From an uncultured Desulfovibrio sp. (GTDB lineage Bacteria; Desulfobacterota; Desulfovibrionia; Desulfovibrionales; Desulfovibrionaceae), in assembly GCF_949282365.1 (NCBI RefSeq), contig NZ_CASDOY010000003.1, forward strand, positions 62,001 through 126,000: 64,000 nt of DNA, given 5' to 3'. Below the pieces are notes generated by a model that saw nothing but the letters and a program-made list of their open reading frames with translations, had not been told where the DNA came from and did no database searches. Position numbers and translations under genes: made by a program. Every line of letters begins with the position of its first letter. Position 1 is the first letter of the stretch. Below are positions 1 to 9,857 of the stretch, piece by piece.

Positions 1-1
1 C

Positions 2-268
2 ACGGAACCGCGCCTGCTTTTGCTGGACGAGCCCGCCGCGGGCATGAACCCGCAGGAGAGCATCGAGCTCATGCATTTCATCCAGGCCATCCGCGACCAC
101 TTCGACCTGACCATCCTGCTCATCGAGCATGACATGAAGGTGGTCATGGGCGTGTGCCAGTATATCTGGGTGATGGAATACGGCGCGCTCATCGCGCACG
201 GCGACCCGGACGCCATCCGCAGCAATCCCGAGGTCATCCGGGCCTATCTGGGTGAGGACGTGGTGTAG
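2..268 (+). CDS. livG: Branched-chain amino acid ABC transporter ATP-binding protein LivG (C-terminal part)
   Basis: The 5' end lies outside the window; the open frame runs in from base 2. The visible 88 residues hold the Walker B and D-loop region (LLLLDEPAAGMNP), the switch histidine in the segment ending IEHDM, and the LivG-type tail. The closely similar LivG at 45772-46545 has the same layout, so this is the ATPase that energises uptake of branched-chain amino acids or related compounds at the inner membrane. The stop codon lies one base before the livF start, which indicates one transcript with livF. The substrate of this copy cannot be told because its binding protein and permeases are outside the window. 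Confidence 0.9.
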   Translation, partial: TEPRLLLLDEPAAGMNPQESIELMHFIQAIRDHFDLTILLIEHDMKVVMGVCQYIWVMEYGALIAHGDPDAIRSNPEVIRAYLGEDVV

Positions 269-269
269 T

Positions 270-992
270 ATGCTGAAAATCAGGGATCTTTACGTTCGTT
301 ACGGCGGCATCGAGGCCGTGCAGGGAGTCAGCCTGGACATCAGGCGCGGCAGCATCGTCACCCTGGTGGGCGCCAACGGCGCGGGCAAGAGCAGCATCAT
401 CCGCTCCATCGCCGGCCTGAACAAGAACATCAGCGGCGAGATCACGCTGACCCGCAGGGAAGGGGACCAGCCCGTCTCCCTCATCGGCCTCAAGCCCGAG
501 GAGATGGTACGGCGCGGCATCTCGCTTTCACCGGAAGGCCGCCGCATCCTGCCGCATCTGACCGTGGTGGAGAATCTGCGCCTGGGGGCCTACTCCCGTA
601 CCGACAAGGACGGCATCAACGAGGACATCGAGCGCGTCTACACCCTCTTTCCCCGCCTGAAGGAACGCCACTGGCAGAAGGGCGGCACGCTTTCCGGCGG
701 CGAGCAGCAGATGCTGGCCGTGGGCCGCGCGCTCATGAGCCGCCCGGACATGATCATGCTCGACGAGCCCTCGCTGGGCCTGGCCCCGCTGCTGGTCCGG
801 GAGATCTTCAACATCATCCGCCGCATCAATGAGGACGGCATGACCGTGCTCCTGGTGGAGCAGAACGCCTTTGCGGCCCTTTCCGTGGCCCATTACGCCT
901 ATATCCTCGAAGTGGGCCGGGTGGTGCTGGAAGGCACCGGCCAGGAACTGCTGGAGGACCCCAAGGTCAAGGAAGCCTATCTGGGCGGCTAG
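270..992 (+). CDS. livF: Branched-chain amino acid ABC transporter ATP-binding protein LivF
   Basis: A 240-residue ATPase with Walker A GANGAGKSS, the signature LSGGEQQ and Walker B MIMLDEPS, ending in the LivF-typical YLGG. It is the second ATPase of a Liv/HAAT-type importer and would pair with LivG on the cytoplasmic side of the LivH-LivM channel. A GTG at 252 is in frame, but ATG 270 gives the family N-terminus (MLKIRDLYVRYGG) and starts right after the livG stop. The window encodes a second LivF (46547-47257), so the organism has at least two such systems. Confidence in the family is high; substrate unknown. Confidence 0.93.
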   Translation: MLKIRDLYVRYGGIEAVQGVSLDIRRGSIVTLVGANGAGKSSIIRSIAGLNKNISGEITLTRREGDQPVSLIGLKPEEMVRRGISLSPEGRRILPHLTVVENLRLGAYSRTDKDGINEDIERVYTLFPRLKERHWQKGGTLSGGEQQMLAVGRALMSRPDMIMLDEPSLGLAPLLVREIFNIIRRINEDGMTVLLVEQNAFAALSVAHYAYILEVGRVVLEGTGQELLEDPKVKEAYLGG

Positions 993-1014
993 CCCAGGCG
1001 AAGCGACGCACACA

Positions 1015-1053
1015 GCGGAGGGGACGTTCCCGCAGGGGAGCGCCCCCTCTTTT
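1015..1053 (+). terminator. Probable rho-independent terminator after livF
   Basis: A GAGGGG arm near 1018 pairs with CCCCTC near 1044, followed by a short T-run at 1050-1053. It lies just after the livF stop on the same strand. The loop is long and imperfect, so this is a moderate call. Confidence 0.5.
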
Positions 1054-1376
1054 CGTCGCAGGCTCCCACCGGGAAAAGGGCTTTGCCCCACAAGGGCGGC
1101 GGACGTTCCTGGTGGCCGCGCTCCGGCGGGAGAGCGGCCTGTGCGTGCCTTCCGGCACGGATGCGGACGCCACGCCGCATGCATCCCCCGCATCGTGAGT
1201 CGTCGCCTTTTGGCGCGGATGCGGCCGCCGCCCTTGTCAGGCGGGCATTCTGACATTACTGTGCACAACGGAGGATGCGGAGCCGGGCTGCCGTCAGGCA
1301 GGGGGACCGGCTCATGCAGTTCCCGGGTGTCTTCGGAGGGGCCGCAGGCACCCCCAACCCTTCATAAGGAGTACTC
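1054..1376. other. Non-coding gap between livF and the M16 protease gene
   Basis: No convincing gene is seen on either strand. The region must hold the promoter of the protease gene at 1377, but no clear -35/-10 pair stands out. A good Shine-Dalgarno (AAGGAG) precedes the ATG at 1377. Confidence 0.5.
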
Positions 1377-4037
1377 ATGCAGCGTTTGCATCGCCATGCA
1401 TTGCTCACCCTTCTGCTGGCTGTCCTGCTCCTGCCGCAGCTCGCTGCCGCGGCGGCGCAGACAGGTCCGGCCAATCCTTCAACTTCCGGTAACGAAAGCA
1501 TGCTTGTCCGCCTCAAGAACGGCCTGACGGTCTACATCATCCGGGACAGCCGCTTCCCGCTGGTCTGCACGCGCCTCTATGTGGGCACGGGCTCCGCCAA
1601 CGAGACCGCTGAACAGGCGGGTATCAGCCATGTGCTGGAGCATATGGTCTTCAAGGGCACGGAGAAGCGCCCCAAGGGCCAGGTGGCCCGGGACGTGGAA
1701 TCCCTGGGCGGCTACCTCAACGCGGCCACCAGTTTCGACAAGACGTGGTACATCACCGACATGCCCGCCAGGCACTGGAAGATGGGCATGGACGTGGTCA
1801 AGGACATGGCCTTCCATCCCGCTCTGGACCCTGCCGAGCTGGAATCGGAAAAGGAGGTCATCGTTTCCGAGCTCAAGGGCGGCGATGACACGCCGTCCCG
1901 CCGCCTGTTCGAGGACCTCCAGGTGGCCGCCCTGGCGCATACGGTCTACGGGCGGCCCATCATCGGCTTCGAAAAGACCATCCGCGCCGTGACGGCCGAT
2001 GATCTGCGCGCCTATATCCGCACCTGGTACCAGCCCCAGAACATGATGCTGCTGGTGGCCGGGGACATCGAACCCGGGGCCGTGCTGGCCCATGCCGAGG
2101 AGCTGTTCGGCGACCTGAAGAACGATGCCGTCCTGCCCGCACCCGCGCCCGTGCAGCTGGAAGACGCTGCGGGCGGGCCCCGGGTCGAGGTGACGCGCGG
2201 CCCGTGGAACAAGGTCTATCTGGGCGTAGCCCTGCCTGCGCCCGCCCTGGGCGACCAGCGCTCCATCGATCTGGACGTGCTGGCCTACGCGCTGGGCGGC
2301 GACGGAACATCGCAGTTCTACCGCAAGTACCGTTACGAAAAGCAGCTGGTGGACAGCATCAGCGTGGGCAACATGAGCCTCAAGCGCGCCGGCCTGTTCT
2401 ATGTGGTCGCACAGCTGGACGCGGACAAGGTGGAGCCTTTCTGGCAGGAGTTCACCCGCGATCTGGCCGCGCTGGATGCGGGCAAGATCACGCCCGACGT
2501 CATCGAGCGCGCCCGCTTCAACTATGAGGACGGCATGGACCGCGCCCGCGAGACCCTGGACGGGCTGACCTCGTGGCAGGCCACGGTGCAGTTCGAGCTG
2601 GGCGGTGCGCAGGGCGAGGCCAATGTGCGCCATGCCCTGGCGGCCGTGGACAGCGCGCGTCTGCGCCAGGCCCAGGACCTCTGGCTGCGCCCCGGACAGG
2701 TGCGCGTGCGCGTGCTGGCGCCTGAAAAGGCCCAGCTGCCCGATCTGGAAGCCATCCTGCAGCGCAACTGGCCCGCCCCTGCCGGGGAGCAGCAGAAGGC
2801 CGCCGCCGCTGCGGAAAAGGTGGGCCAGCGCGAGATTATCGAGCTGGGCCAGGGCCGCACCGTGATCCTGCAGCCGGACCGTACCATCCCCTATGTTTCG
2901 CTGGAGATCCTGCGCCCGGGCGGCAATGCGCTGCTCAAGCCCGCCGATCAGGGCCTGGCCCAGCTCACGGCCGCGACCCTGACCGACGGCTGCGGCGAGC
3001 GCGATCTGGATGCCATGGAACGCTTTGTGGCCGAACGGGCCGCTTCCCTGACGGCCTCGGCAGGCGTGCAGAGCTTCTCGGTCTCGCTGACCGGCCCGGC
3101 GCGCTTCAACGCCGATTACTTCGCCCTGCTGGACGATCTGCTGCACAAGCCCGGCTTCACGGAAAAGGACGTGCGCCGTCAGGCCGACACCCTCAAGGCC
3201 GCCCTGCTGCGCCGCCAGGACAATCCCATGAGCTACATGGGCTCCAAGATCAACGGCTTCCTCTTCCCCGGCGGACAGCCCTACGGTTTCGATGGCCTGG
3301 GCACGGTGGAGAATCAGGAGCGCTTCGGCCGCAAGCACGTGCTGGACTTCTGGCAGCGCCAGAACGCCCAGCCCTGGATACTGTCCGTGGCCGGGGACTT
3401 CGACCGGGAAAAGGTGCTGGCCTTTGCCCGCAGCCTGCCCGTGCCCTCGGCGGCCGCTCTGGACGTGCCCCAGCCGCGCTGGGGCAAGGACAAGCGCCTG
3501 CCCCTCTCCCTGCCCGGTCGTCAGCAGGCCCATCTGCTGCTGGCCTTCCCCGGCGTGCCCCTGGACCATCCCGACGCGCCGGCGCTCATGTTGCTGGAAT
3601 CCGTGCTTTCCGGCCAGAGCGGCCTGCTGTTCAACAGCCTGCGTGACCAGCAGGGCCTGGGCTATACGGTGACGGCTTTTTACCGCAGCCTGCCCAAGGC
3701 CGGTTTCCTGGCTTTCTACATCGGCACCACGGCCGACAGGCTGGACGTGGCCCGCAAGGGCTTCAGCGGCATCATCAAGCAGATCAAGACCGATCTCCTG
3801 CCCGCCGACCTGCTGGCCAAGGGCATGAACCGTCTGGAGGGCAGCTACTACCGCGGCCGCCAGAGCCTGGGCTCCCGGGCCGATGAAGCCGCCGGCGAAC
3901 GCCTGCTGGGCCAGCCCCAGGACTTCCAGAAGCTGCTGCTGGAGAAGGTCGCGCAGGTGACGCCGGAGCAGCTGCGCGAAGTGGCCCGCAAGTACCTGCT
4001 GGTGGACGGCATGTACGAAGTGACCCTCCTGCCCTAG
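1377..4037 (+). CDS. M16 family zinc metalloprotease (insulinase/pitrilysin type), secreted
   Basis: An 886-residue protein with an N-terminal hydrophobic signal sequence (about residues 1-27). The inverted zinc motif HVLEH is at 85-89 and the third ligand is probably Glu165 in the segment VIVSEL, the spacing expected for M16 peptidases. The length covers both the active N-terminal half and an inactive C-terminal half, as in two-domain M16 proteins that form a closed chamber around peptides. Export implies action in the periplasm or at the outer membrane, probably degrading peptides. It stands alone: a divergence of sequence on both sides and the gap after it suggest its own transcript. The ATG at 1377 has AAGGAG at proper distance. 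Confidence 0.9.
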   Translation: MQRLHRHALLTLLLAVLLLPQLAAAAAQTGPANPSTSGNESMLVRLKNGLTVYIIRDSRFPLVCTRLYVGTGSANETAEQAGISHVLEHMVFKGTEKRPKGQVARDVESLGGYLNAATSFDKTWYITDMPARHWKMGMDVVKDMAFHPALDPAELESEKEVIVSELKGGDDTPSRRLFEDLQVAALAHTVYGRPIIGFEKTIRAVTADDLRAYIRTWYQPQNMMLLVAGDIEPGAVLAHAEELFGDLKNDAVLPAPAPVQLEDAAGGPRVEVTRGPWNKVYLGVALPAPALGDQRSIDLDVLAYALGGDGTSQFYRKYRYEKQLVDSISVGNMSLKRAGLFYVVAQLDADKVEPFWQEFTRDLAALDAGKITPDVIERARFNYEDGMDRARETLDGLTSWQATVQFELGGAQGEANVRHALAAVDSARLRQAQDLWLRPGQVRVRVLAPEKAQLPDLEAILQRNWPAPAGEQQKAAAAAEKVGQREIIELGQGRTVILQPDRTIPYVSLEILRPGGNALLKPADQGLAQLTAATLTDGCGERDLDAMERFVAERAASLTASAGVQSFSVSLTGPARFNADYFALLDDLLHKPGFTEKDVRRQADTLKAALLRRQDNPMSYMGSKINGFLFPGGQPYGFDGLGTVENQERFGRKHVLDFWQRQNAQPWILSVAGDFDREKVLAFARSLPVPSAAALDVPQPRWGKDKRLPLSLPGRQQAHLLLAFPGVPLDHPDAPALMLLESVLSGQSGLLFNSLRDQQGLGYTVTAFYRSLPKAGFLAFYIGTTADRLDVARKGFSGIIKQIKTDLLPADLLAKGMNRLEGSYYRGRQSLGSRADEAAGERLLGQPQDFQKLLLEKVAQVTPEQLREVARKYLLVDGMYEVTLLP

Positions 4038-4057
4038 GCTCTGGACTAGGTTTTGTT

Positions 4058-4181
4058 TTGAGGGGGAAGGGAGCCCTTTGCGTTGCTGTCGATGCCCGTA
4101 AGGCCTCGCGGCCAACGGGCACGGCCCTGCGGGCCGCCATCCGGTCGTTGCTCATGCGAGAGGTTTTCCCTTCCCCCAAGG
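4058..4181. repeat. Structured intergenic element bounded by a purine/pyrimidine inverted repeat
   Basis: The left arm (GGGGGAAGGGA, 4062-4072) pairs with TCCCTTCCCCC at 4167-4177. Between them is a second perfect hairpin, TGCCCGT 4093-4099 with ACGGGCA 4115-4121, enclosing GGCC/GGCC. Similar outer arms (TTGAGGGGGAAGG ... CCTTCCCCCAA) occur at 51654-51702 and, less exactly, at 52116-52170 and 21526-21580. No coding potential. It may be a transcript-end structure or a dispersed repeat family. Confidence 0.5.
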
Positions 4182-4265
4182 CCCTCCTTTCCCAGCGCGC
4201 TTTTCAGGTGAGCGTGGGGCATGCGGCAGACATCCTTTATTGGGCATGCGTAGTCGATAGTTCCT

Positions 4266-4282
4266 ATTTATTTGAAATAAAT
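4266..4282. promoter_or_regulatory. Perfect AT-rich 17-bp palindrome, candidate operator
   Basis: ATTTATTTGAAATAAAT is a perfect inverted repeat around a central G in otherwise GC-rich DNA. A -10-like TAAAAT follows at 4285-4290. The position, upstream of a possible small RNA and of the gene at 4613, fits a repressor or redox-regulator site. I cannot match it confidently to a Fur, Rex or PerR consensus. Confidence 0.4.
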
Positions 4283-4295
4283 TGTAAAATCGTGA

Positions 4296-4377
4296 GAACT
4301 GGCCCTGGTCAACGAGGACAGGGAGTTGCAGACGGGGGAAGGGTCCCGGCCGTGACCAGGGACCCTTCCCCTTTTGT
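4296..4377 (+). ncRNA. Candidate small RNA ending in a strong terminator
   Basis: Downstream of the AT-rich palindrome and a -10-like TAAAAT, about 80 bases can fold into two successive hairpins. The first uses AACT/AGTT plus CCCTG (4303-4307) with CAGGG (4319-4323). The second is the 13-bp terminator stem at 4335-4371. No matching open reading frame is seen. It could equally be just the 3' end of a long transcript from the protease gene. Confidence 0.3.
4335..4377 (+). terminator. Strong rho-independent terminator
   Basis: GGGGAAGGGTCCC (4335-4347) pairs perfectly with GGGACCCTTCCCC (4359-4371), 13 bp, followed by TTTTGTTT. The T-run is on the plus strand only. It ends either the protease transcript or the candidate small RNA before the 4613 gene. 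Confidence 0.85.
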
Positions 4378-4612
4378 TTCGGCAGGGCGTTTTTGCCGTG
4401 CCGGGCGGGTCCGCCATCTTGACCGGTGCCCGGGCGGGCTTATTTCTGAAAAAGCATCCTGACGGCTGGCTGACGCCTGTGCTGCTAGGCCGTAGGAGGG
4501 CAACGCCCTCTGACCGGCCTTGCCGGTATGGAAAGGCCGGTCACCATATTTCCCTTTTATGGAAGTATGGTCTGCCAAAATGGAATGAAATCTCCAATCC
4601 TGCGAGGATGAC

Positions 4613-5530
4613 ATGAAACTGACGGATATGCATATGTTTGAAAAGGCCCGCCTCGTGGCCAAGACCCTGGGCATCCAGGTCTGCATCTTTGTGGGCCTGC
4701 TGCTGCTGGTCTGGGGCAGCCAGGCGTTCTACGGCGTCATCGACAGCAAAAAGTTCCCCCAGTCCTACAGCGTGGGCGAGACAGCGAACCTGAGCGAGAA
4801 CGATAAGGGCAAGCTGCTGGTGGATGCCATCACCAACCAACTGCGCCGTGAAATGGGCTCCACCTTTGGCTGGACCATGAACGACATCATCTTCAACCGC
4901 TTCGTGCTGGACAACCGCGCCTATCGCCAGTACGGCGTCTATCACGCCACCCGCGTGCTCATGGACCTGTATTCCACCCAGATCGCCAAGCTGGGCGCCA
5001 ATGACCGCGAAAGCGAATTCCTCTATCAGGCCCGCCTCAACGGCTTTGCCGTGGACCCGCGCAGCTTCATGTTCCCTTCGGCGGAAGGCTCCTACAAGAA
5101 GGCCCTGAAGCAGGTGGAGGACTACAAGAAGTCGCTGGACAGCGGCAAGGGCACCTACAACTGCCGGACCGACGACCTCTATGCGGCGCTGAACACGGTG
5201 GTGGGCGAGAACATGCTGGGCTATGCCCTGGGCCTGCTCAACGACGCCCAGGACATCCCCTTCTACACCCTGGACAACCGCATCTACGAAGCGCAGGGCA
5301 TCGTGCTGGTGGTGCGTGATTTCGTGAAGGCCCTGTACGACCTCTATCCCGAGATCGCCCAGAAGAACAATGCCGAGAACATGGCCGCCGCCATGCAGTT
5401 CATGGACGATATCTGCACCTATGATCCCCTGTACATCACCTCGTCCTTCAACTCCGGCGAGCTCATCATCTCCTACCTGATGTTCACCAAGAACCGCCTG
5501 GAAGACATCCGCGACAGCCTGCGCATCTAG
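4613..5530 (+). CDS. DUF2333 family membrane-anchored protein
   Basis: A 305-residue protein with one N-terminal membrane segment (about residues 17-38, VAKTLGIQVC then IFVGLLLLVW). A mostly helical, probably periplasmic, domain follows. The overall sequence resembles the DUF2333 family of uncharacterised bacterial proteins; no enzymatic motif is visible. It is flanked by terminators on both sides (4335-4377 and 5556-5587) and so is probably a single-gene unit, perhaps controlled through the AT-rich palindrome at 4266-4282. Start ATG 4613 is preceded by GAGGATGAC. Function unknown. Confidence 0.7.
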   Translation: MKLTDMHMFEKARLVAKTLGIQVCIFVGLLLLVWGSQAFYGVIDSKKFPQSYSVGETANLSENDKGKLLVDAITNQLRREMGSTFGWTMNDIIFNRFVLDNRAYRQYGVYHATRVLMDLYSTQIAKLGANDRESEFLYQARLNGFAVDPRSFMFPSAEGSYKKALKQVEDYKKSLDSGKGTYNCRTDDLYAALNTVVGENMLGYALGLLNDAQDIPFYTLDNRIYEAQGIVLVVRDFVKALYDLYPEIAQKNNAENMAAAMQFMDDICTYDPLYITSSFNSGELIISYLMFTKNRLEDIRDSLRI

Positions 5531-5555
5531 CGCGTTGGCGATCTGTCTGACGGCA

Positions 5556-5587
5556 AGGGCCGGCTCCGTTGGGGCCGGCCCTCTTTC
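5556..5587 (+). terminator. Rho-independent terminator after the DUF2333 gene
   Basis: AGGGCCGGC (5556-5564) pairs with GCCGGCCCT (5574-5582), followed by CTTTC. It starts 26 bases after the stop codon of the gene at 4613-5530. Confidence 0.75.
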
Positions 5588-6018
5588 GTATCTGGTCCAT
5601 GTGGCCTGCGGGCAGACGGATGCCGGCAGCGCGCAGGCCGGGATTTTGGCCGGCTGCCTTCGCCATGCTCTCCTGTGTCGTGACAGGCGCAGCGTGCGAC
5701 GCCACGGACACGGCCCCTGCGGGCCCTCATCCGGCCGCTGCCGGCGCAAGGTTTTTCCTGCGGCGTGCAGGACCGCCGATCGTTTTCCGGCGTGCAGGGA
5801 CGGAAGCCTGTCGAGTGTGCAGGCTGGTGGGCTCCCCCTCGCCCGGGGCCGCCGGGGGACCGGTGCGCGTGGCAGGGGCCTGGGAGCCACACCGACCGGG
5901 ATCGGCCCGGACAGCGCTTTGGAGGAAAAGGGGAGAACACGAGAGCGGGAAGAGGGGCTTTTCCCGCTGGAAAAAGCCCTTCTTCCCGCTCGTGCAAAAA
6001 AATGATCCGTCCGCCTGT
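5588..6018. other. Non-coding gap between convergent transcripts
   Basis: No gene is supported. Reading frames on both strands have no family resemblance. The right end holds the inverted repeat at 5944-5990. Confidence 0.5.
5944..5990. repeat. 19-bp near-perfect inverted repeat at the end of the rpsU-rpoD-queC operon
   Basis: AGCGGGAAGAGGGGCTTTT (5944-5962) pairs with 5972-5990 with a single G-T mismatch around a 9-base loop. It lies just beyond the last minus-strand gene (stop at 6019) and could act as a processing or termination hairpin. There is no clear T-run after it on the minus strand. Confidence 0.6.
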
Positions 6019-6576
6019 CTAATCGGCCAGGATCTCGTACTGGTCCAGCTTGTCCCAGATGGCGGTGATGACCAGGGCCATGACCGCGGCCAGGCGGGCC
6101 TGGATCTTCTTCAGGGTCCCGGGCGTGATGCGGCTGTCTTCGTCATAGCCCAGGCGGCGGCAGAAGAGCACGGGGCACTGGTGCTGCTTTTCCTGTGCCA
6201 GCAGGGGCATGTAGGCGGCAAAGGGACCGTCCACGAAGGCATTGAGGCTGTCTTCGCTGACAGGGGCGGGTCTGGCGTGGCGGCTGGCGCCTTCGGCTTT
6301 GGCCGTGGCGGCCAGCAGGTCGCCCGTACGGCGCAGATAGCCCACCAGCACGGTATTGGGGGCGTGCTGCATGAGCCCGGCCGTGACCGTGGCGTGGACG
6401 AAGGCCCGCCATTCGGCGCAGAAGTCGGGCAGGGCGCCGGGTTCGGTGAGGCAGGCTTCAGGGATCTCCGCGCCGAAGGCCAGGTTGACGATATGTTCGC
6501 GCTTGCTGTTGAGCTCGAAGAGGATGCAGGCGGCATCCATGCCCTGGGCGGCGCTCAGCTGTTTTTTGGCTGCCAT
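6019..6576 (-). CDS. Hypothetical protein at the end of the rpoD-queC operon
   Basis: A 185-residue soluble protein without signal sequence or membrane segment. I do not recognise the family. Visible features are a helical C-terminal third (segment ending WDKLDQYEILAD) and a few dispersed cysteines (for example Cys53, Cys134, Cys139). The start ATG at 6576 lies seven bases after the queC stop, so it should be co-transcribed with queC and the nuclease gene. The open frame extends upstream into queC, but that part is only a shadow of queC. The tight linkage to queC could mean a role in deazapurine metabolism, but this is only inference. Confidence 0.6.
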   Translation of the reverse strand: MAAKKQLSAAQGMDAACILFELNSKREHIVNLAFGAEIPEACLTEPGALPDFCAEWRAFVHATVTAGLMQHAPNTVLVGYLRRTGDLLAATAKAEGASRHARPAPVSEDSLNAFVDGPFAAYMPLLAQEKQHQCPVLFCRRLGYDEDSRITPGTLKKIQARLAAVMALVITAIWDKLDQYEILAD

Positions 6577-6583
6577 GACGGCC

Positions 6584-7315
6584 TCACTTCTGATGGTGGC
6601 GGGAAAGGTAGACTTCATAGCCGTGGGCGCGCAGCCTGCAGGCCGGGCACTGGCCGCAGCCGTAGCCCCAGGGGTGGCGCTCGCCGCGCGTGCCCTCATA
6701 GCAGGTATGGCTCTGCTCCAGGATGACGTCCACCAGGGCCATGCCGCCCAGCTCCTCGGCCAGACGCCAGGTATCGGCCTTGTCCAGCCACATGAGCGGC
6801 GTGTGCAGGACAAAATGGCTGTCCATGCCCGCGTTGAGGGCCACCTGCATGGCCTTGATGCTGTCGTCGCGGCAGTCCGGGTAGCCGGAGGAGTCGCTCT
6901 CGCATACGCCCAGCACCAGATGGCGGATGCCCTTGCCGTAGGCCCAGGCCGCGGCGTGCATGATGAAGAGCAGGTTGCGCCCGGGCACGAAGGTGTTGGG
7001 GATGCCGTCGTCATGCTGTTGGATGGGCATGTCCGAGGTCAGGGCCGTATCGGCCAGCTGGCGGAACAGGCTGATGTCCAGCAGGCAGTCGGGACCCAGA
7101 CGCTCCTGCCATTCCGGCCTGAGGGCGGCGACGGCACTGCGGACCTCGCGGCGGCAGCGCAGCTCCACGGCATGGCGCTGGCCGTAATCGAAGCCCAGGG
7201 TGCGCACGCGGGCGAAGCGGGTCAGGGCCCAGGCCAGGCAGGTGCCCGAATCCTGGCCGCCGGAAAAGATGACCAGGGCTTCCTGATCGGACAGGGGAGG
7301 CTGATGGGCCATCAT
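6584..7315 (-). CDS. queC: 7-cyano-7-deazaguanine synthase QueC
   Basis: A 243-residue protein that converts 7-carboxy-7-deazaguanine to preQ0 with ATP and ammonia, on the way to queuosine in tRNA. The PP-loop SGGQDSGT sits near residue 18, and a cysteine cluster near the C-terminus (CGQCPAC after an upstream Cys) supplies the zinc site of the QueC family. Two in-frame ATGs (7315 and 7312) are possible; the first overlaps the stop of the upstream nuclease gene as ATGA, which indicates translational coupling. No other queuosine gene is in the window. Confidence 0.94.
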   Translation of the reverse strand: MMAHQPPLSDQEALVIFSGGQDSGTCLAWALTRFARVRTLGFDYGQRHAVELRCRREVRSAVAALRPEWQERLGPDCLLDISLFRQLADTALTSDMPIQQHDDGIPNTFVPGRNLLFIMHAAAWAYGKGIRHLVLGVCESDSSGYPDCRDDSIKAMQVALNAGMDSHFVLHTPLMWLDKADTWRLAEELGGMALVDVILEQSHTCYEGTRGERHPWGYGCGQCPACRLRAHGYEVYLSRHHQK

Positions 7316-8085
7316 TTTTCCTCCGGCCAGAAGGGGCAGACGCGGGCCGGGGCGTAGCCGGCCATGAATGCGTCCATGAGCGTGCCGAAGTGGAGGCGGT
7401 TACGGGGCTTGATCTTCCGGGCGTCCGGGCAGTCGGACGGGAAGAAGCGCAGGGAATTGCGGTTGCCCGTGTAGTTCTTCAGGGCTTCGGGGCGGGAGAG
7501 CACCTCGGCCCACATGCCGCGCCGCTCCCTGATGGCGTCGGCCTGCAGGGCCAGCAGCCAGTCCTGGTACGCCGTGTCGAGCCCCTGGTGCGGGTAGAAG
7601 AAGGCCGCGCCTTCACGCACCATGATACCGTTGAGCGAGCGCCCGTCCCCAAGACGCACATCGGCCACGATGCGGCCGTACTTGTCCTTGCCTTCCGCGT
7701 CCACGGCGAAGAGCAGCACTTCCTGGCCACGGACCAGGCTGCTGAGCAGCTCGCGGGCCTCACGGGCGTAGAACTGCGGCTTGCCCTTGCGGGGGCGCAG
7801 CTCGGGGGTGTCGATACCGGCCAGACGCACGCGACGGCGGTCGGTGAGCTGCATGGTGTCCCCGTCCAGGCAGGAGGCCACCGAGGTCTTACCGCGCACG
7901 GCCATCTGCTTCAGATGGGGCAGGGCGTCGGGCAGGACCGTGGCCGGAGCGGCAGACAGGGCGTCCGTCTGGGGCCCGGGCCGGGCGGCAGGCTGGTCAT
8001 CGGGCTGGGCGTGCCCCGTGCCGGGCAGGAGGCCGGACACGAGGGCACAGCACAGAAAAAGGATCAGGCAGAGGCGACGCAGCAT
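7312..8085 (-). CDS. Secreted thermonuclease-like (SNase domain) protein
   Basis: A 257-residue protein with a signal peptide (residues 1-26, cleavage near GHAQP). The staphylococcal-nuclease fold is seen in VASCLDGDTMQL, the arginine-containing VRLAGIDTPE and the segment KDKYGRIVADV, followed by a C-terminal extension of about 80 residues with two cysteines that could form a disulfide. It is predicted to cut nucleic acid in the periplasm or outside the cell; activity is not proven by motifs alone. The gene starts two bases after the rpoD stop and overlaps queC by four bases, so it is part of the same long operon. Confidence 0.82.
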   Translation of the reverse strand: MLRRLCLILFLCCALVSGLLPGTGHAQPDDQPAARPGPQTDALSAAPATVLPDALPHLKQMAVRGKTSVASCLDGDTMQLTDRRRVRLAGIDTPELRPRKGKPQFYAREARELLSSLVRGQEVLLFAVDAEGKDKYGRIVADVRLGDGRSLNGIMVREGAAFFYPHQGLDTAYQDWLLALQADAIRERRGMWAEVLSRPEALKNYTGNRNSLRFFPSDCPDARKIKPRNRLHFGTLMDAFMAGYAPARVCPFWPEEK

Positions 8086-8087
8086 GG

Positions 8088-9843
<1,756 letters not shown>

Positions 9844-9857
<14 letters not shown>

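Noticed and set aside
1479..4115. Long minus-strand frame opposite the M16 protease
   Set aside because: Same effect of high GC in third positions. The sense-strand protein has a signal peptide and an HxxEH zinc motif; the antisense frame has neither motif nor start site.
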